DNA from: Rhodanobacter sp.
GTDB lineage: Bacteria > Pseudomonadota > Gammaproteobacteria > Xanthomonadales > Rhodanobacteraceae
Reading direction: 5' to 3'
Length of the DNA: 64,000 nt
Assembly: GCA_004322005.1 (NCBI GenBank)
Contig: SCRF01000044.1
Span: 29,548-93,547 of the forward strand
The translations under genes and the position numbers were made by a program. Each line of letters opens with the position of its first letter. Positions within the stretch are counted from its first letter, which is position 1. The notes under the pieces are model-generated. The model searched no databases. It saw nothing but the letters and a program-made list of their open reading frames with translations, and was not told the DNA's origin. This document shows, piece by piece, positions 52,144 to 59,733 of the stretch.

Positions 52144-53436
52144 TCATTTGCTGCCGCCGGCACCGGGTTTGATCCGCATGATGCCCAGCGCCTTCATCAC
52201 ATACTTCTCGTACACCGGTTCGGTGTTGCCCGTGCGCATCTTGCGCAGGAAGTACTTCTCGAACGCCACCTTGGCCAGATGCACCCATTTGCCCTCCCTG
52301 GCCCAGGTGACGTTGCGCGGAGGGATCTGCGGAAGGGCCACGAACGCGGCGCCGCCGTCGCCCATGTCGGCCAGGCAAACGGCGTTCCAGGTCGCTTCGT
52401 GGGTAGCCGGCAAGCCCTCGATCTCGGCCTTGATGTTGGCGGCGATCGCGGTAACCATCGATTCGATCATGAAGCCCGTCTTCGGCGCGCCGGTGGGCAC
52501 CGGCGTGACCTCCACCGGCGGGATCGCCACGCACACGCCGGCGGAGAAGATGTCGGGAAACGCCGGATTGCGCTGGTGCTTGTCGATCAGCACGAAGCCG
52601 CGGGGATTGACCAGCCCCTCGATGCCGCGCAACGCCTCGACCCCGGTGAAAGCCGGCAACACCATCGAATAGGCGAACGGCAGGACGTGCTGCTCGACCG
52701 GCTGCCCGCGTGCGTCGTGTTCGGTGACCTGCATCTGCCCGGACTCGACCCTGTCGATCCGCGCGCTGGTGATCCAGCGAATATGCCGGTTACGCAACTG
52801 CCTCTCCAGCAATCCCTTGGAATCGCCGACCCCGCCCAGGCCCATGTGGCCGACGTACGGTTCGCTGGTGACGAAAGTCATCGGCACCCGATCGCGCAGC
52901 TTGCGCCGGCGCAGGTCGGTATCGAGGATCATGGCGAACTCGTAGGCCGGGCCGAAGCAACTCGCGCCCTGGGCCGCGCCGATCACCACCGGGCCGGGAT
53001 GGTCCAGGAAATCCTGGTACGCCTGCCACGCCTTCGCGGCATGGGCCGTGGTGCACACCGACTGCGTGTAGCCGCCATGCGGGCCGAGGCCGGGAATTTC
53101 GTCGAACGCCAGCCGCGGGCCGGTGGTGATGACGAGGTAGTCGTAGGCCAGTTGCCGCCCATCCTTCAGCAGCACCTGCTTTTCCCGTGGACGAACCGCG
53201 CTGGCCGGCGAGTCGATGAAATCGATACCACGCCGCCGCAGCGCCGACGCGGCATCGATCAGCACGTCCGCCGGCTTGCGCCAGCCGATCGCGACCCAGG
53301 GATTCGAAGGCGTGAACGAGAACTGGTCCCCGTCGCCCACCATGGTGACGCGATGCGCGATGCCCAACGCGGCCCGGATCTCGTAGGCGGCACTCATACC
53401 GCCCATGCCTGCTCCGATGACGACGATATGAGACAT
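52144..53436 (-). CDS. sqr: Sulfide:quinone oxidoreductase
   Basis: Flavoprotein that oxidises hydrogen sulfide to polysulfide or persulfide and reduces quinone at the membrane. It has 430 residues. An N-terminal FAD-binding motif VVIGAGMGGMSAA and three cysteines, Cys128, Cys160 (QGASCFGPAYEF) and Cys354 (AVCLADMGD), match the catalytic cysteines of bacterial SQR. The C-terminal GKWVHLAKVAFEKYFLRKMRTGN is typical of the membrane-binding part. The start MSHIVVIGAG is chosen; an extension to 53511 crosses the probable FNR box. Confidence 0.92.
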   Translation of the reverse strand: MSHIVVIGAGMGGMSAAYEIRAALGIAHRVTMVGDGDQFSFTPSNPWVAIGWRKPADVLIDAASALRRRGIDFIDSPASAVRPREKQVLLKDGRQLAYDYLVITTGPRLAFDEIPGLGPHGGYTQSVCTTAHAAKAWQAYQDFLDHPGPVVIGAAQGASCFGPAYEFAMILDTDLRRRKLRDRVPMTFVTSEPYVGHMGLGGVGDSKGLLERQLRNRHIRWITSARIDRVESGQMQVTEHDARGQPVEQHVLPFAYSMVLPAFTGVEALRGIEGLVNPRGFVLIDKHQRNPAFPDIFSAGVCVAIPPVEVTPVPTGAPKTGFMIESMVTAIAANIKAEIEGLPATHEATWNAVCLADMGDGGAAFVALPQIPPRNVTWAREGKWVHLAKVAFEKYFLRKMRTGNTEPVYEKYVMKALGIMRIKPGAGGSK

Positions 53437-53497
53437 GACAGTGACTCCCTGGGTACCCAAAGTGAAAACAGCGTGCACCGTCCCGTCCCTGGACACG

Positions 53498-53511
53498 TTG
53501 AGCGAGATCAA
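53498..53511. promoter_or_regulatory. Possible FNR box TTGAGCGAGATCAA
   Basis: TTGAG-N4-ATCAA lies 62 bases before the sqr start. It differs from the FNR consensus in one half-site base. Weaker than the other boxes, but placed like an activator site for the leftward sqr operon. Confidence 0.45.
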
Positions 53512-53538
53512 CGACGGGTTGAACGCCCGAAGTATATA

Positions 53539-53559
53539 TTAGATGATTCTAAATTAGAA
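53539..53559. promoter_or_regulatory. Probable operator for the ArsR/SqrR-type repressor
   Basis: Two overlapping perfect palindromes, TTAGATGATTCTAA (53539-53552) and TTCTAAATTAGAA (53547-53559), lie in an A/T-rich stretch in otherwise GC-rich DNA. They stand between sqr and the rhodanese-remnant/ArsR pair, where a BigR/SqrR-like repressor would control both directions. Confidence 0.7.
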
Positions 53560-53604
53560 ATGACGCATAATATCAACATCACGCCCCCGGATTCTGGAGC
53601 CTCC

Positions 53605-53808
53605 ATGAAGACACCCCCGATAACGGCGCAGCAACTGGTCGACGCCGCATGCCGCGGCATCGAAGAGATCCCGGCCGACGAAGTGCCGCGCCGGGTGGCC
53701 CTGGCCGCGGAAAGCCTTGTTCGCATGGGCTTCGGCGCCGTCGCCTCGCTTGCTGGCGGCATCCTCGGCTGGCAGCAGGAAGGCCGTTCACTCATTACCG
53801 GAGCTTGA
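53605..53808 (+). CDS. Vestigial rhodanese-like protein lacking the active-site segment
   Basis: A 67-residue product with GGAG before its ATG. Residues 1-27 (ITAQQLVDAACRGIEEIPAD) look like the start of a rhodanese domain, and residues 32-63 (AESLVRMGFGAVASLAGGIL, then GWQQEGRS) look like its end. The intervening 45-60 residues, including the DVR strand and the CxxGxR active-site loop, are missing without loss of frame. It therefore cannot act as a sulfurtransferase as written. It stands four bases before the ArsR gene and is cotranscribed. It may be a decayed gene kept as a leader cistron. Confidence 0.7.
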   Translation: MKTPPITAQQLVDAACRGIEEIPADEVPRRVALAAESLVRMGFGAVASLAGGILGWQQEGRSLITGA

Positions 53809-53812
53809 AGCC

Positions 53813-54151
53813 ATGCCTCGCCACGCTGGCGCCGCGCCGCATGAGACTGTGCAGGAACTCGACCTGGCGGCGATGCGCGAGCGGGCCGACCAGGCGGCGG
53901 GGTTGCTGAAGGCGCTTGCCAACGGGCAGCGCCTGCGCATCCTGTGCCTGCTGGTGGCAGGCGAACAGTCCGTGGGCGAAATCCACGAATCGCTGAATCT
54001 GAGCCAATCGGCCCTGTCGCAGCATCTGGCCAGGCTGCGCGACGAAGGTCTGGTCACCACCCGGCGCGAGGCGCAGACAATCTATTACACGCTCGCCGAT
54101 GACCCCGTCCGGCAGATCATCACCACCCTGCATTCGATCTACTGCAGCTAG
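53813..54151 (+). CDS. ArsR-family repressor with two cysteines (SqrR/BigR/YgaV type)
   Basis: A 112-residue winged-helix repressor. The recognition helix region is SQSALSQHLARLRDEGLV and the wing TTRREAQTIYYTLAD. The only two cysteines are Cys45 (RILCLLV) and Cys111 (SIYCS), the positions of the thiol pair that forms a polysulfide bridge in SqrR and BigR. It lacks the metal-binding ELCVCDL motif of arsenic or zinc sensors. Divergent from sqr with an A/T-rich palindrome between, so reactive sulfur probably derepresses the sqr-efflux operon. Confidence 0.9.
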   Translation: MPRHAGAAPHETVQELDLAAMRERADQAAGLLKALANGQRLRILCLLVAGEQSVGEIHESLNLSQSALSQHLARLRDEGLVTTRREAQTIYYTLADDPVRQIITTLHSIYCS

Positions 54152-54267
54152 TGTGGCGTGCGCCGTGCACGGCCAGTTAATGTCATCCGGTTTACCCTGA
54201 TCTCGCGGAGGATTGAGTCAACCGGATGACCGACAAAGCGACTCCAGAACCACATAGGGAAGTTCCG

Positions 54268-55032
54268 ATGGATTCAGGCGCCGTCATTCTCGACCTCAAC
54301 CAGCTCCGCCGCAGCTGTGCCTCATGCTCATTGCATGAGCTGTGCCTTCCGGCCGGCATCTACGGGGACGACCTCAAGCAGCTCGATACAGCGATCCGGG
54401 ACAAGCGTGCACTCGAACGCGGGAGCAGCCTGTACCGGGATGGCGACGCCTTCAAGGCGCTCTATGTCGTGCGCTCAGGCTCGCTCAAGACCTTCGTGCA
54501 GAACGAGGCCGGCGACCTGCAGATCCTCGCGTTCCACCTGCCGGGCGAGATCCTGGGGTTCGATGCGCTTGCATCGAACCGGCACGTCAGTCAGGCCGAG
54601 GCACTGGAACATTCCGGCATCTGTGAACTGCCTTATGACCGACTGATGCAGGTGAGCAACGATGTGCCAGCCCTGCACCGGCAGCTGATGCGGGTGATCA
54701 GTCGCGAAATGGTGGCGGAGCACCGGCACCTGGTGATGATGGGCAGGCAGCCCGCGCAGGAGCGGCTGGCGATCTTCCTGCAGAATCTGGCGGATCGCTA
54801 CTCCCGTCTGAATCGCAGCGATACCTCGCTCACGCTGTCCATGTCGCGTCACGACATTGCCAATTATCTCGGCCTTGCGGTCGAGACGGTCAGCCGGCTG
54901 TTCACCCGCATGCAGGAAACCGGCGTGCTCGAAGTGAATCGCAAGTCGGTCCGCATCCTGCGGCCCGACCTGCTTGCCGAGCTTTGCAACACGCAGCATC
55001 CGGCCCACCTGAAAAGACACGATCACGACTGA
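54268..55032 (+). CDS. FNR/ANR-type oxygen-sensing transcription factor
   Basis: A 254-residue CRP-FNR regulator. Cys17, Cys20, Cys26 and Cys119 correspond to the four ligands of the FNR [4Fe-4S] cluster, so it should sense oxygen. It has a cyclic-nucleotide-like beta barrel (about 40-140), a long dimer helix, and an HTH with NYLGLAVETVSRLFTRMQE, whose ExxSR contacts TTGAT half-sites. The start at 54268 has AGGGA at good spacing; an ATG at 54226 is also in frame with a more distant GGAGG. FNR-type boxes occur before several neighbouring units. Confidence 0.92.
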   Translation: MDSGAVILDLNQLRRSCASCSLHELCLPAGIYGDDLKQLDTAIRDKRALERGSSLYRDGDAFKALYVVRSGSLKTFVQNEAGDLQILAFHLPGEILGFDALASNRHVSQAEALEHSGICELPYDRLMQVSNDVPALHRQLMRVISREMVAEHRHLVMMGRQPAQERLAIFLQNLADRYSRLNRSDTSLTLSMSRHDIANYLGLAVETVSRLFTRMQETGVLEVNRKSVRILRPDLLAELCNTQHPAHLKRHDHD

Positions 55033-55102
55033 TCCAGGCGGGACGCGACACCGCCGGCAGGCCCGCACCGTCTTCGTCCTGTGGCATGGCGATCGCATCC
55101 AA

Positions 55103-55116
55103 TTGACCGAAATCAA
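55103..55116. promoter_or_regulatory. FNR/ANR box TTGACCGAAATCAA
   Basis: TTGAC-N4-ATCAA, one base from the FNR consensus, centred 118 bases before the GNAT start and in the gap after the FNR gene itself. It probably drives the four-gene coupled operon under low oxygen. Confidence 0.7.
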
Positions 55117-55227
55117 CTGCTGCCCGCCGCGCCGAGCGTACAAATAAGCCGGGCAAGGAGTCATGCCGCGCACCGGCTCGCCGGTCGGACAGCAGCCTTG
55201 CGGCCTTTCGCCTGCGGAGACAGCGCC

Positions 55228-55563
55228 ATGCCTGACACCAACCTTCATCCGATGGCCTTCGTGGCGCTGGCGCATGTCGATGGCCAGCTGCGCGAAGTCG
55301 GCGTAAGCCGCTACAGCGAGGCCGGCAACGACAAGCGCTGCGAATGTGCGGTGGCGGTCGCCGATGAATGGCAGCATCGTGGCCTGGGCGTGCTGTTGAT
55401 GCGGCTCCTGATCAATATCGCGCGCAAGAACGGGTACAAGCAGATGTTCTCGATCGACGCCGCCGAGAACGAACCGATGCGCACGCTGGGCGAATATCTG
55501 GGTTTCCAGCGCCGGATCGATCCGGACGCCGCCGCCCAGGTCATCCACACGCTTGACCTGTGA
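55228..55563 (+). CDS. Short GNAT-family acetyltransferase
   Basis: A 111-residue protein with GGAGA before its ATG. It contains the acetyl-CoA-binding motif A (VADEWQHRGLGVLLMRLLI) and motif B (SIDAAENEPMRTLGEYLGF), very like the GNAT domain of protein acetyltransferases of the Pat/Pka type. The first helices of a full GNAT domain (roughly 40-50 residues) are missing. It heads an operon whose next start overlaps its stop (GTGA). It may acetylate a partner enzyme of the operon; this is inference. Confidence 0.85.
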   Translation: MPDTNLHPMAFVALAHVDGQLREVGVSRYSEAGNDKRCECAVAVADEWQHRGLGVLLMRLLINIARKNGYKQMFSIDAAENEPMRTLGEYLGFQRRIDPDAAAQVIHTLDL

Positions 55564-57107
55564 TCTCGCCGCCCTCTTTCGAACCTGGCCTGTTCCCGAG
55601 GCCATCCCTGGCGGGCAGCCAGCTGCGCCGGCTAGGCATCGATACGGGCACCGAGCACGTGGTCTATCTGCGCCGGGATTCGCCGATCTGCCGCAGCGAG
55701 GGGTTCGGCCCGCATTCGCGCCTTGAGCTGCGCGCGGGCAACCGCTGCATGCTGGCCACGCTGAACATCGTGCATGCCGAGCTGCTGGGCGTGGATGAGG
55801 TCGGCCTGTCCGAATCGGCCTGGCAATGGCTGCATCCGCAGGCGGACGAGCGCGTGATGCTGGCGCACCCGGCGACGGTGGATTCGCTGGCCGACGTGCG
55901 CGCCAAGATCTACGGCAGGACCCTGGATGCCACCCAGCTGCACGACGTCGTCCGCGACATCGTTCTGCACCGCTACTCCCATATCGAACTGGCCGCGTTC
56001 ATCACCGCCTGCAGCGGCGATCACCTCGGGCTGACCGAAATCACGGCGCTGACCGCCGCCATGGTCGACACCGGCACGCGCCTGCGCTGGCCGCGAGCGG
56101 TCGTGGTCGACAAGCACTGCATCGGCGGCCTCGCCGGCAACCGCACCACGCCGATCGTGGTGGCGATCGCCGCGGCCATGGGCCTGCTGATGCCCAAGAC
56201 CTCCTCACGCGCGATCACCTCGCCGGCGGGCACCGCCGACACCATGGCCATGCTGGCGCCGGTGGAACTGGACGAACCGACGATGCGCCGGACCGTGGAA
56301 ACCTGCGGCGGCTGCATCGCCTGGGGCGGCGCGATGAACATGGCTCCGGCCGACGACATCCTGATCCGGGTGGAGCGCGCGCTGGACATCGACAGCATGG
56401 GCCAGCTGGTCGCCTCGGTGCTGTCGAAGAAGATCGCCGCCGGCTCGACCCATGTAGTCATCGACATTCCCTGCGGGCCCACCGCCAAGGTACGCGATCC
56501 GGCGCAGGCGCAACTGCTGGCCCGGTTGCTGCACCAGGTGGCCGATGCCTTCGGCCTGCAACTGCGCGTGCTGATCAGCGACGGCAGCCAGCCGGTCGGA
56601 CGCGGCGTCGGCCCGGCACTGGAGGCGCATGACGTGCTGGCGGTGCTGCGCAACGCACCCGAAGCGCCGGCCGACCTGCGCCAACGCGCGTTGTCGATTG
56701 CCGCGGCCGTGCTCGAACTGGGCGCGGCCGCCGCGCCCGGCAAAGGTCTCGCCATGGCGACGCAGTGCCTGGTTTCGGGCCAGGCCTGGGCGCGCTTCCA
56801 GATGATCTGCGCGGCCCAGGGCGGACTACGCACGCCGGGCGTGGCGGCATACCGGCAGCCGGTGGCCGCGCCGCGTGCCGGACGCGTCGCGGCGATCGAC
56901 AACCGCCGCATCTCGCGGGTGGCCAAATTGGCCGGTGCGCCTTGGGCGCCGCTGGCCGGGCTGACGCTGGACGCGCATCTGGGCGATGCGGTGGCGGTCG
57001 GGCAACCGCTGTTCACGCTGCACGCGCAGAGCCCGGGCGAGCTTGCCTATGCGATGGAATACGTGTCGCGCCATCCCTGCATCGTCAGCGTGGAGGATTC
57101 CCGATGA
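55560..57107 (+). CDS. AMP phosphorylase / thymidine phosphorylase family enzyme
   Basis: A 515-residue nucleoside phosphorylase II family member. The N-terminal domain of about 90 residues, and the motifs VVDKHCIGGLAGNRTTPIVV, KTSSRAITSPAGTADTM and TCGGCIAWGGAMNMAPADD, are closer to archaeal AMP phosphorylase than to E. coli DeoA (440 residues). It would split a nucleoside 5'-phosphate with phosphate into base and ribose 1,5-bisphosphate, or a pyrimidine nucleoside. The GTG start overlaps the GNAT stop. Substrate needs assay. Confidence 0.88.
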   Translation: MISPPSFEPGLFPRPSLAGSQLRRLGIDTGTEHVVYLRRDSPICRSEGFGPHSRLELRAGNRCMLATLNIVHAELLGVDEVGLSESAWQWLHPQADERVMLAHPATVDSLADVRAKIYGRTLDATQLHDVVRDIVLHRYSHIELAAFITACSGDHLGLTEITALTAAMVDTGTRLRWPRAVVVDKHCIGGLAGNRTTPIVVAIAAAMGLLMPKTSSRAITSPAGTADTMAMLAPVELDEPTMRRTVETCGGCIAWGGAMNMAPADDILIRVERALDIDSMGQLVASVLSKKIAAGSTHVVIDIPCGPTAKVRDPAQAQLLARLLHQVADAFGLQLRVLISDGSQPVGRGVGPALEAHDVLAVLRNAPEAPADLRQRALSIAAAVLELGAAAAPGKGLAMATQCLVSGQAWARFQMICAAQGGLRTPGVAAYRQPVAAPRAGRVAAIDNRRISRVAKLAGAPWAPLAGLTLDAHLGDAVAVGQPLFTLHAQSPGELAYAMEYVSRHPCIVSVEDSR

Positions 57108-58033
57108 GCGCGCTCTATGCGATGCCCGGCAACGAGGCCATGACCGAGCTGCTGGTGCTGCACAGCGGTATCCCACGCCGCGCCCTGGACCTGCACCGGT
57201 TTCCGGACGGCGAGACCCTGGTACGGATCGAGCCGCCGCCGGCACAGGGCGACGTGGCGATCGTGTGCACCCTCGACCATCCCGATCCCAAGCTGGTGCC
57301 GCTGCTGATGGCAGCAGCGACCGCCCGCGAACTGGGCGCCGCACGCGTCGGCCTGGTCGCCCCGTACCTGGCCTACATGCGCCAGGACACCCGCTTCCAT
57401 CCGGGCGAGGCGATCTCCGCGAGCATCTTCGGCAAGCTGCTCGGGCACGCCTTCGACTGGCTGGTCACGGCCGATCCGCACCTGCACCGCTACCGGCAGC
57501 TGGGCGAGGCCTGTCCGCTGGACGCGCGCGTGGTGCACGCGGCGCCGCGCGCCGCGGCATGGGTCCGCCAGCACGTCGAGTCGCCGCTGATCATCGGCCC
57601 GGACGGCGAGAGCGCGCAGTGGGCGAACGCCGTCGCCGCGGCGCTGGACGCGCCCTGCGTCACCGCCAGCAAAGAGCGTCGCGGCGATCGCGACGTGCGG
57701 ATCGAGCTGCCGGGCATCGAGCGCTGGCCGGCGCATCTGCCGGTGCTGCTGGACGACATCATCGCCAGCGGCCAGACCATGATCGAGACGCTGCGCTGCC
57801 TGCGGCGACACGGGCGGCCGGCAGCCGTCTGCGTGGGGCTGCACGGCGTGTTCGCAGCCGGCGCACGCGAAGGCCTGCTCGCCGCCGGCGCCAGCCAGGT
57901 CGTCACCAGCAACAGCATCGCCGGCAGCACCGCACTGATCGACATCAGCGAGGATCTGGCCGCCGCGATGAACGAACTGTGCAGCGATCCGCGCCCGGCC
58001 GGCAACACCATTCCAGGGGGTACCACGGCATGA
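57104..58033 (+). CDS. Ribose-phosphate pyrophosphokinase family protein
   Basis: A 309-residue PRPP synthetase-like protein. The PRPP-binding loop is LLDDIIASGQTMIET and the ATP-side motifs are PYLAYMRQDTRFHPGE and DPHLHRYRQL. The catalytic loop SKERRGDRDV is shorter and lacks the usual KxR spacing of housekeeping Prs, so it is a distinct, probably class II/III-like branch. The start overlaps the phosphorylase stop (ATGA). It may make PRPP from ribose 5-phosphate, or run in reverse to recover ATP; direction is inference. Confidence 0.88.
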   Translation: MSALYAMPGNEAMTELLVLHSGIPRRALDLHRFPDGETLVRIEPPPAQGDVAIVCTLDHPDPKLVPLLMAAATARELGAARVGLVAPYLAYMRQDTRFHPGEAISASIFGKLLGHAFDWLVTADPHLHRYRQLGEACPLDARVVHAAPRAAAWVRQHVESPLIIGPDGESAQWANAVAAALDAPCVTASKERRGDRDVRIELPGIERWPAHLPVLLDDIIASGQTMIETLRCLRRHGRPAAVCVGLHGVFAAGAREGLLAAGASQVVTSNSIAGSTALIDISEDLAAAMNELCSDPRPAGNTIPGGTTA

Positions 58034-59433
58034 ATTCCAAGCTCGTCTACAGCTGCCATGGCGCCGCCAAGCAGGTCACCGGCTCGTGTCATCTGCTGCG
58101 CTTCGGCGGGCGCAGCGTGTTGATCGACTGCGGCCTGTTCCAGGGCAGCCACGAGCAGGAGCAGGCCAATGCCGAACCGTTCGGCTTCGACCCGGCCAGC
58201 ATCGACGTGCTGTTGCTGACCCACGCCCACCTCGATCACTGCGGACGGATTCCCAAGCTGGTGCGCGAAGGCTTCCGCGGCCGCATCCTGACCACCGCGG
58301 CCACCCGCGACCTGGCCCGCGTGGTGATGGTCGATGCCGCCGGTCTGCAGGAGGAGGAAGCCCGCCGCGCCCAGCGCAGCGGACGCCGTCGCGACGGCAC
58401 CCCGGCCGCGCCGCTGTACACGCTGGACGATGCCTTCCATGCGCTCGACTACTTTGCCGAGCCGCTCAACTACAACCAGACCGTCGCGGTGACCGAAGGC
58501 ATCCAGGCCCGCTTCCTCGATGCCGGCCACATCCTCGGTTCGGCCTCGATCCTGCTGCAGCTGGACGATGGCCAGCGGCAGCGCACGATGCTGTTCTCCG
58601 GCGACCAGGGCAACCCGGGCCGGCCGATCCTGCGCGATCCGGTGCCCGCGCCGGCGGCCGATTACGTGGTGATGGAAACCACCTACGGGGACCGCCCGCA
58701 CCGCTCGCTGCCCGATACGGTCGACGAGCTGTACCAGGCGATCCGCGAAACCATGGCGCGGCACGGCAACGTGGTCATTCCCACCTTCGCGCTGGAGCGC
58801 GCGCAGGAGATTTTGTACTACCTGCACCGCGGCATCCGCGACGGCCACATCCCCGCGTATACGCCGGTGTTCCTGGATTCGCCGATGGCGATCTCCGCCA
58901 CCGAAATCTTCCGGCGCCACCCCGAGTGCTTCGACGAGGACTTCAACAAGGAACTGCAGCACGGCGATCCCTTCGCGATGCCCAACCTGCACTTCACGCG
59001 CGAGACCGCCGAATCGATGGCGATCAACCACGTCGAAGGCGGCGCGATCATCATGGCCGGCTCGGGCATGTGCAACGGCGGGCGCGTGCGCCATCACCTG
59101 AAGCACAATCTGTGGCGCGAGCGCTGCAGCATCGTGTTCGTCGGCTATGCCGCCGCCGGCAGCCTGGCCCGGCGCATCGTCGACGGCGCCGACAGCGTGC
59201 GCATATTCAACGAGGAGATCCGGGTGCGCGCGCAGGTGTGGACGATCAACGGCTTCTCCGCCCACGCCGACCAGACCGCCCTGCTCAGCTGGCTGGGCAC
59301 CGCGCCGCGCCGCAAGGTGCTGCTGGTGCACGGCGAGTACGAATCAGGCATGCGCGCCATGCAGGAACGCCTGCAAGCTCTCGGCATCCCCTGCCAGCTG
59401 CCGGGCATGCACGAACCGATCGTGCTGGATTGA
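58030..59433 (+). CDS. Metallo-beta-lactamase fold RNase of the beta-CASP type
   Basis: A 467-residue MBL/beta-CASP protein (YsgA/CPSF-73-like). The metal motifs are LTHAHLDHCG (motif 2), DAGHILGS (motif 3) and FSGDQG (motif 4), with METTYGDR following. The beta-CASP insert has SGMCNGGRVRHH, and motif C is in NGFSAHADQ. Such proteins process or degrade RNA. ATGA overlap with the preceding gene makes it the fourth coupled cistron; RNA decay would feed nucleotides to the phosphorylase. Confidence 0.9.
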   Translation: MNSKLVYSCHGAAKQVTGSCHLLRFGGRSVLIDCGLFQGSHEQEQANAEPFGFDPASIDVLLLTHAHLDHCGRIPKLVREGFRGRILTTAATRDLARVVMVDAAGLQEEEARRAQRSGRRRDGTPAAPLYTLDDAFHALDYFAEPLNYNQTVAVTEGIQARFLDAGHILGSASILLQLDDGQRQRTMLFSGDQGNPGRPILRDPVPAPAADYVVMETTYGDRPHRSLPDTVDELYQAIRETMARHGNVVIPTFALERAQEILYYLHRGIRDGHIPAYTPVFLDSPMAISATEIFRRHPECFDEDFNKELQHGDPFAMPNLHFTRETAESMAINHVEGGAIIMAGSGMCNGGRVRHHLKHNLWRERCSIVFVGYAAAGSLARRIVDGADSVRIFNEEIRVRAQVWTINGFSAHADQTALLSWLGTAPRRKVLLVHGEYESGMRAMQERLQALGIPCQLPGMHEPIVLD

Positions 59434-59733
59434 CGATCGCACCATTCGAACAGCCGGCGCGACAGGTCGTGTCGCTTGGCGTGCCATGATGGTTTCCGGT
59501 GGTCGGCCGGCCTGTCGTGTAGGAGCGCACCCTGTGCGCGATCGCTCTTCCCCGAACGCCGCCAAAGGGCATCGCGCGCCAGCGCGCTCCTACGGGGCCG
59601 GCCGGCTTGTCGTCGAAACGCCCTGGAGATTACCGCAGGTGATTTTGATGACTTCAGGCTCAGAAAAATTCGCATGGACAACCGGCAACAACGGCCGCGG
59701 CATGGCCGCGGTGCTCGGCCATCGCCGCCGCGA
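59434..59733. other. Intergenic region between the RNase gene and hsdR
   Basis: These 300 bases between convergent genes hold one GTAG palindrome (59519-59593). The words GGTCGGCCGGCCTGTCG and GGGCCGGCCGGCTTGTCG lie on either side of the palindrome as an imperfect direct repeat. No ORF or RNA was recognised. Confidence 0.5.
59519..59593. repeat. GTAG palindromic repeat before hsdR
   Basis: The left arm GTAGGAGCGCACCCTGTGCG and right arm GCGCCAGCGCGCTCCTAC belong to the GTAG family, although the two arms are of different subtypes and pair imperfectly. It lies between the convergent RNase and hsdR genes. Confidence 0.8.

Noticed and set aside
59650..59670. TTTTGATGACTTCAGG as an FNR box near hsdR
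   Set aside because: The second half-site does not match ATCAA and the spacing fails.
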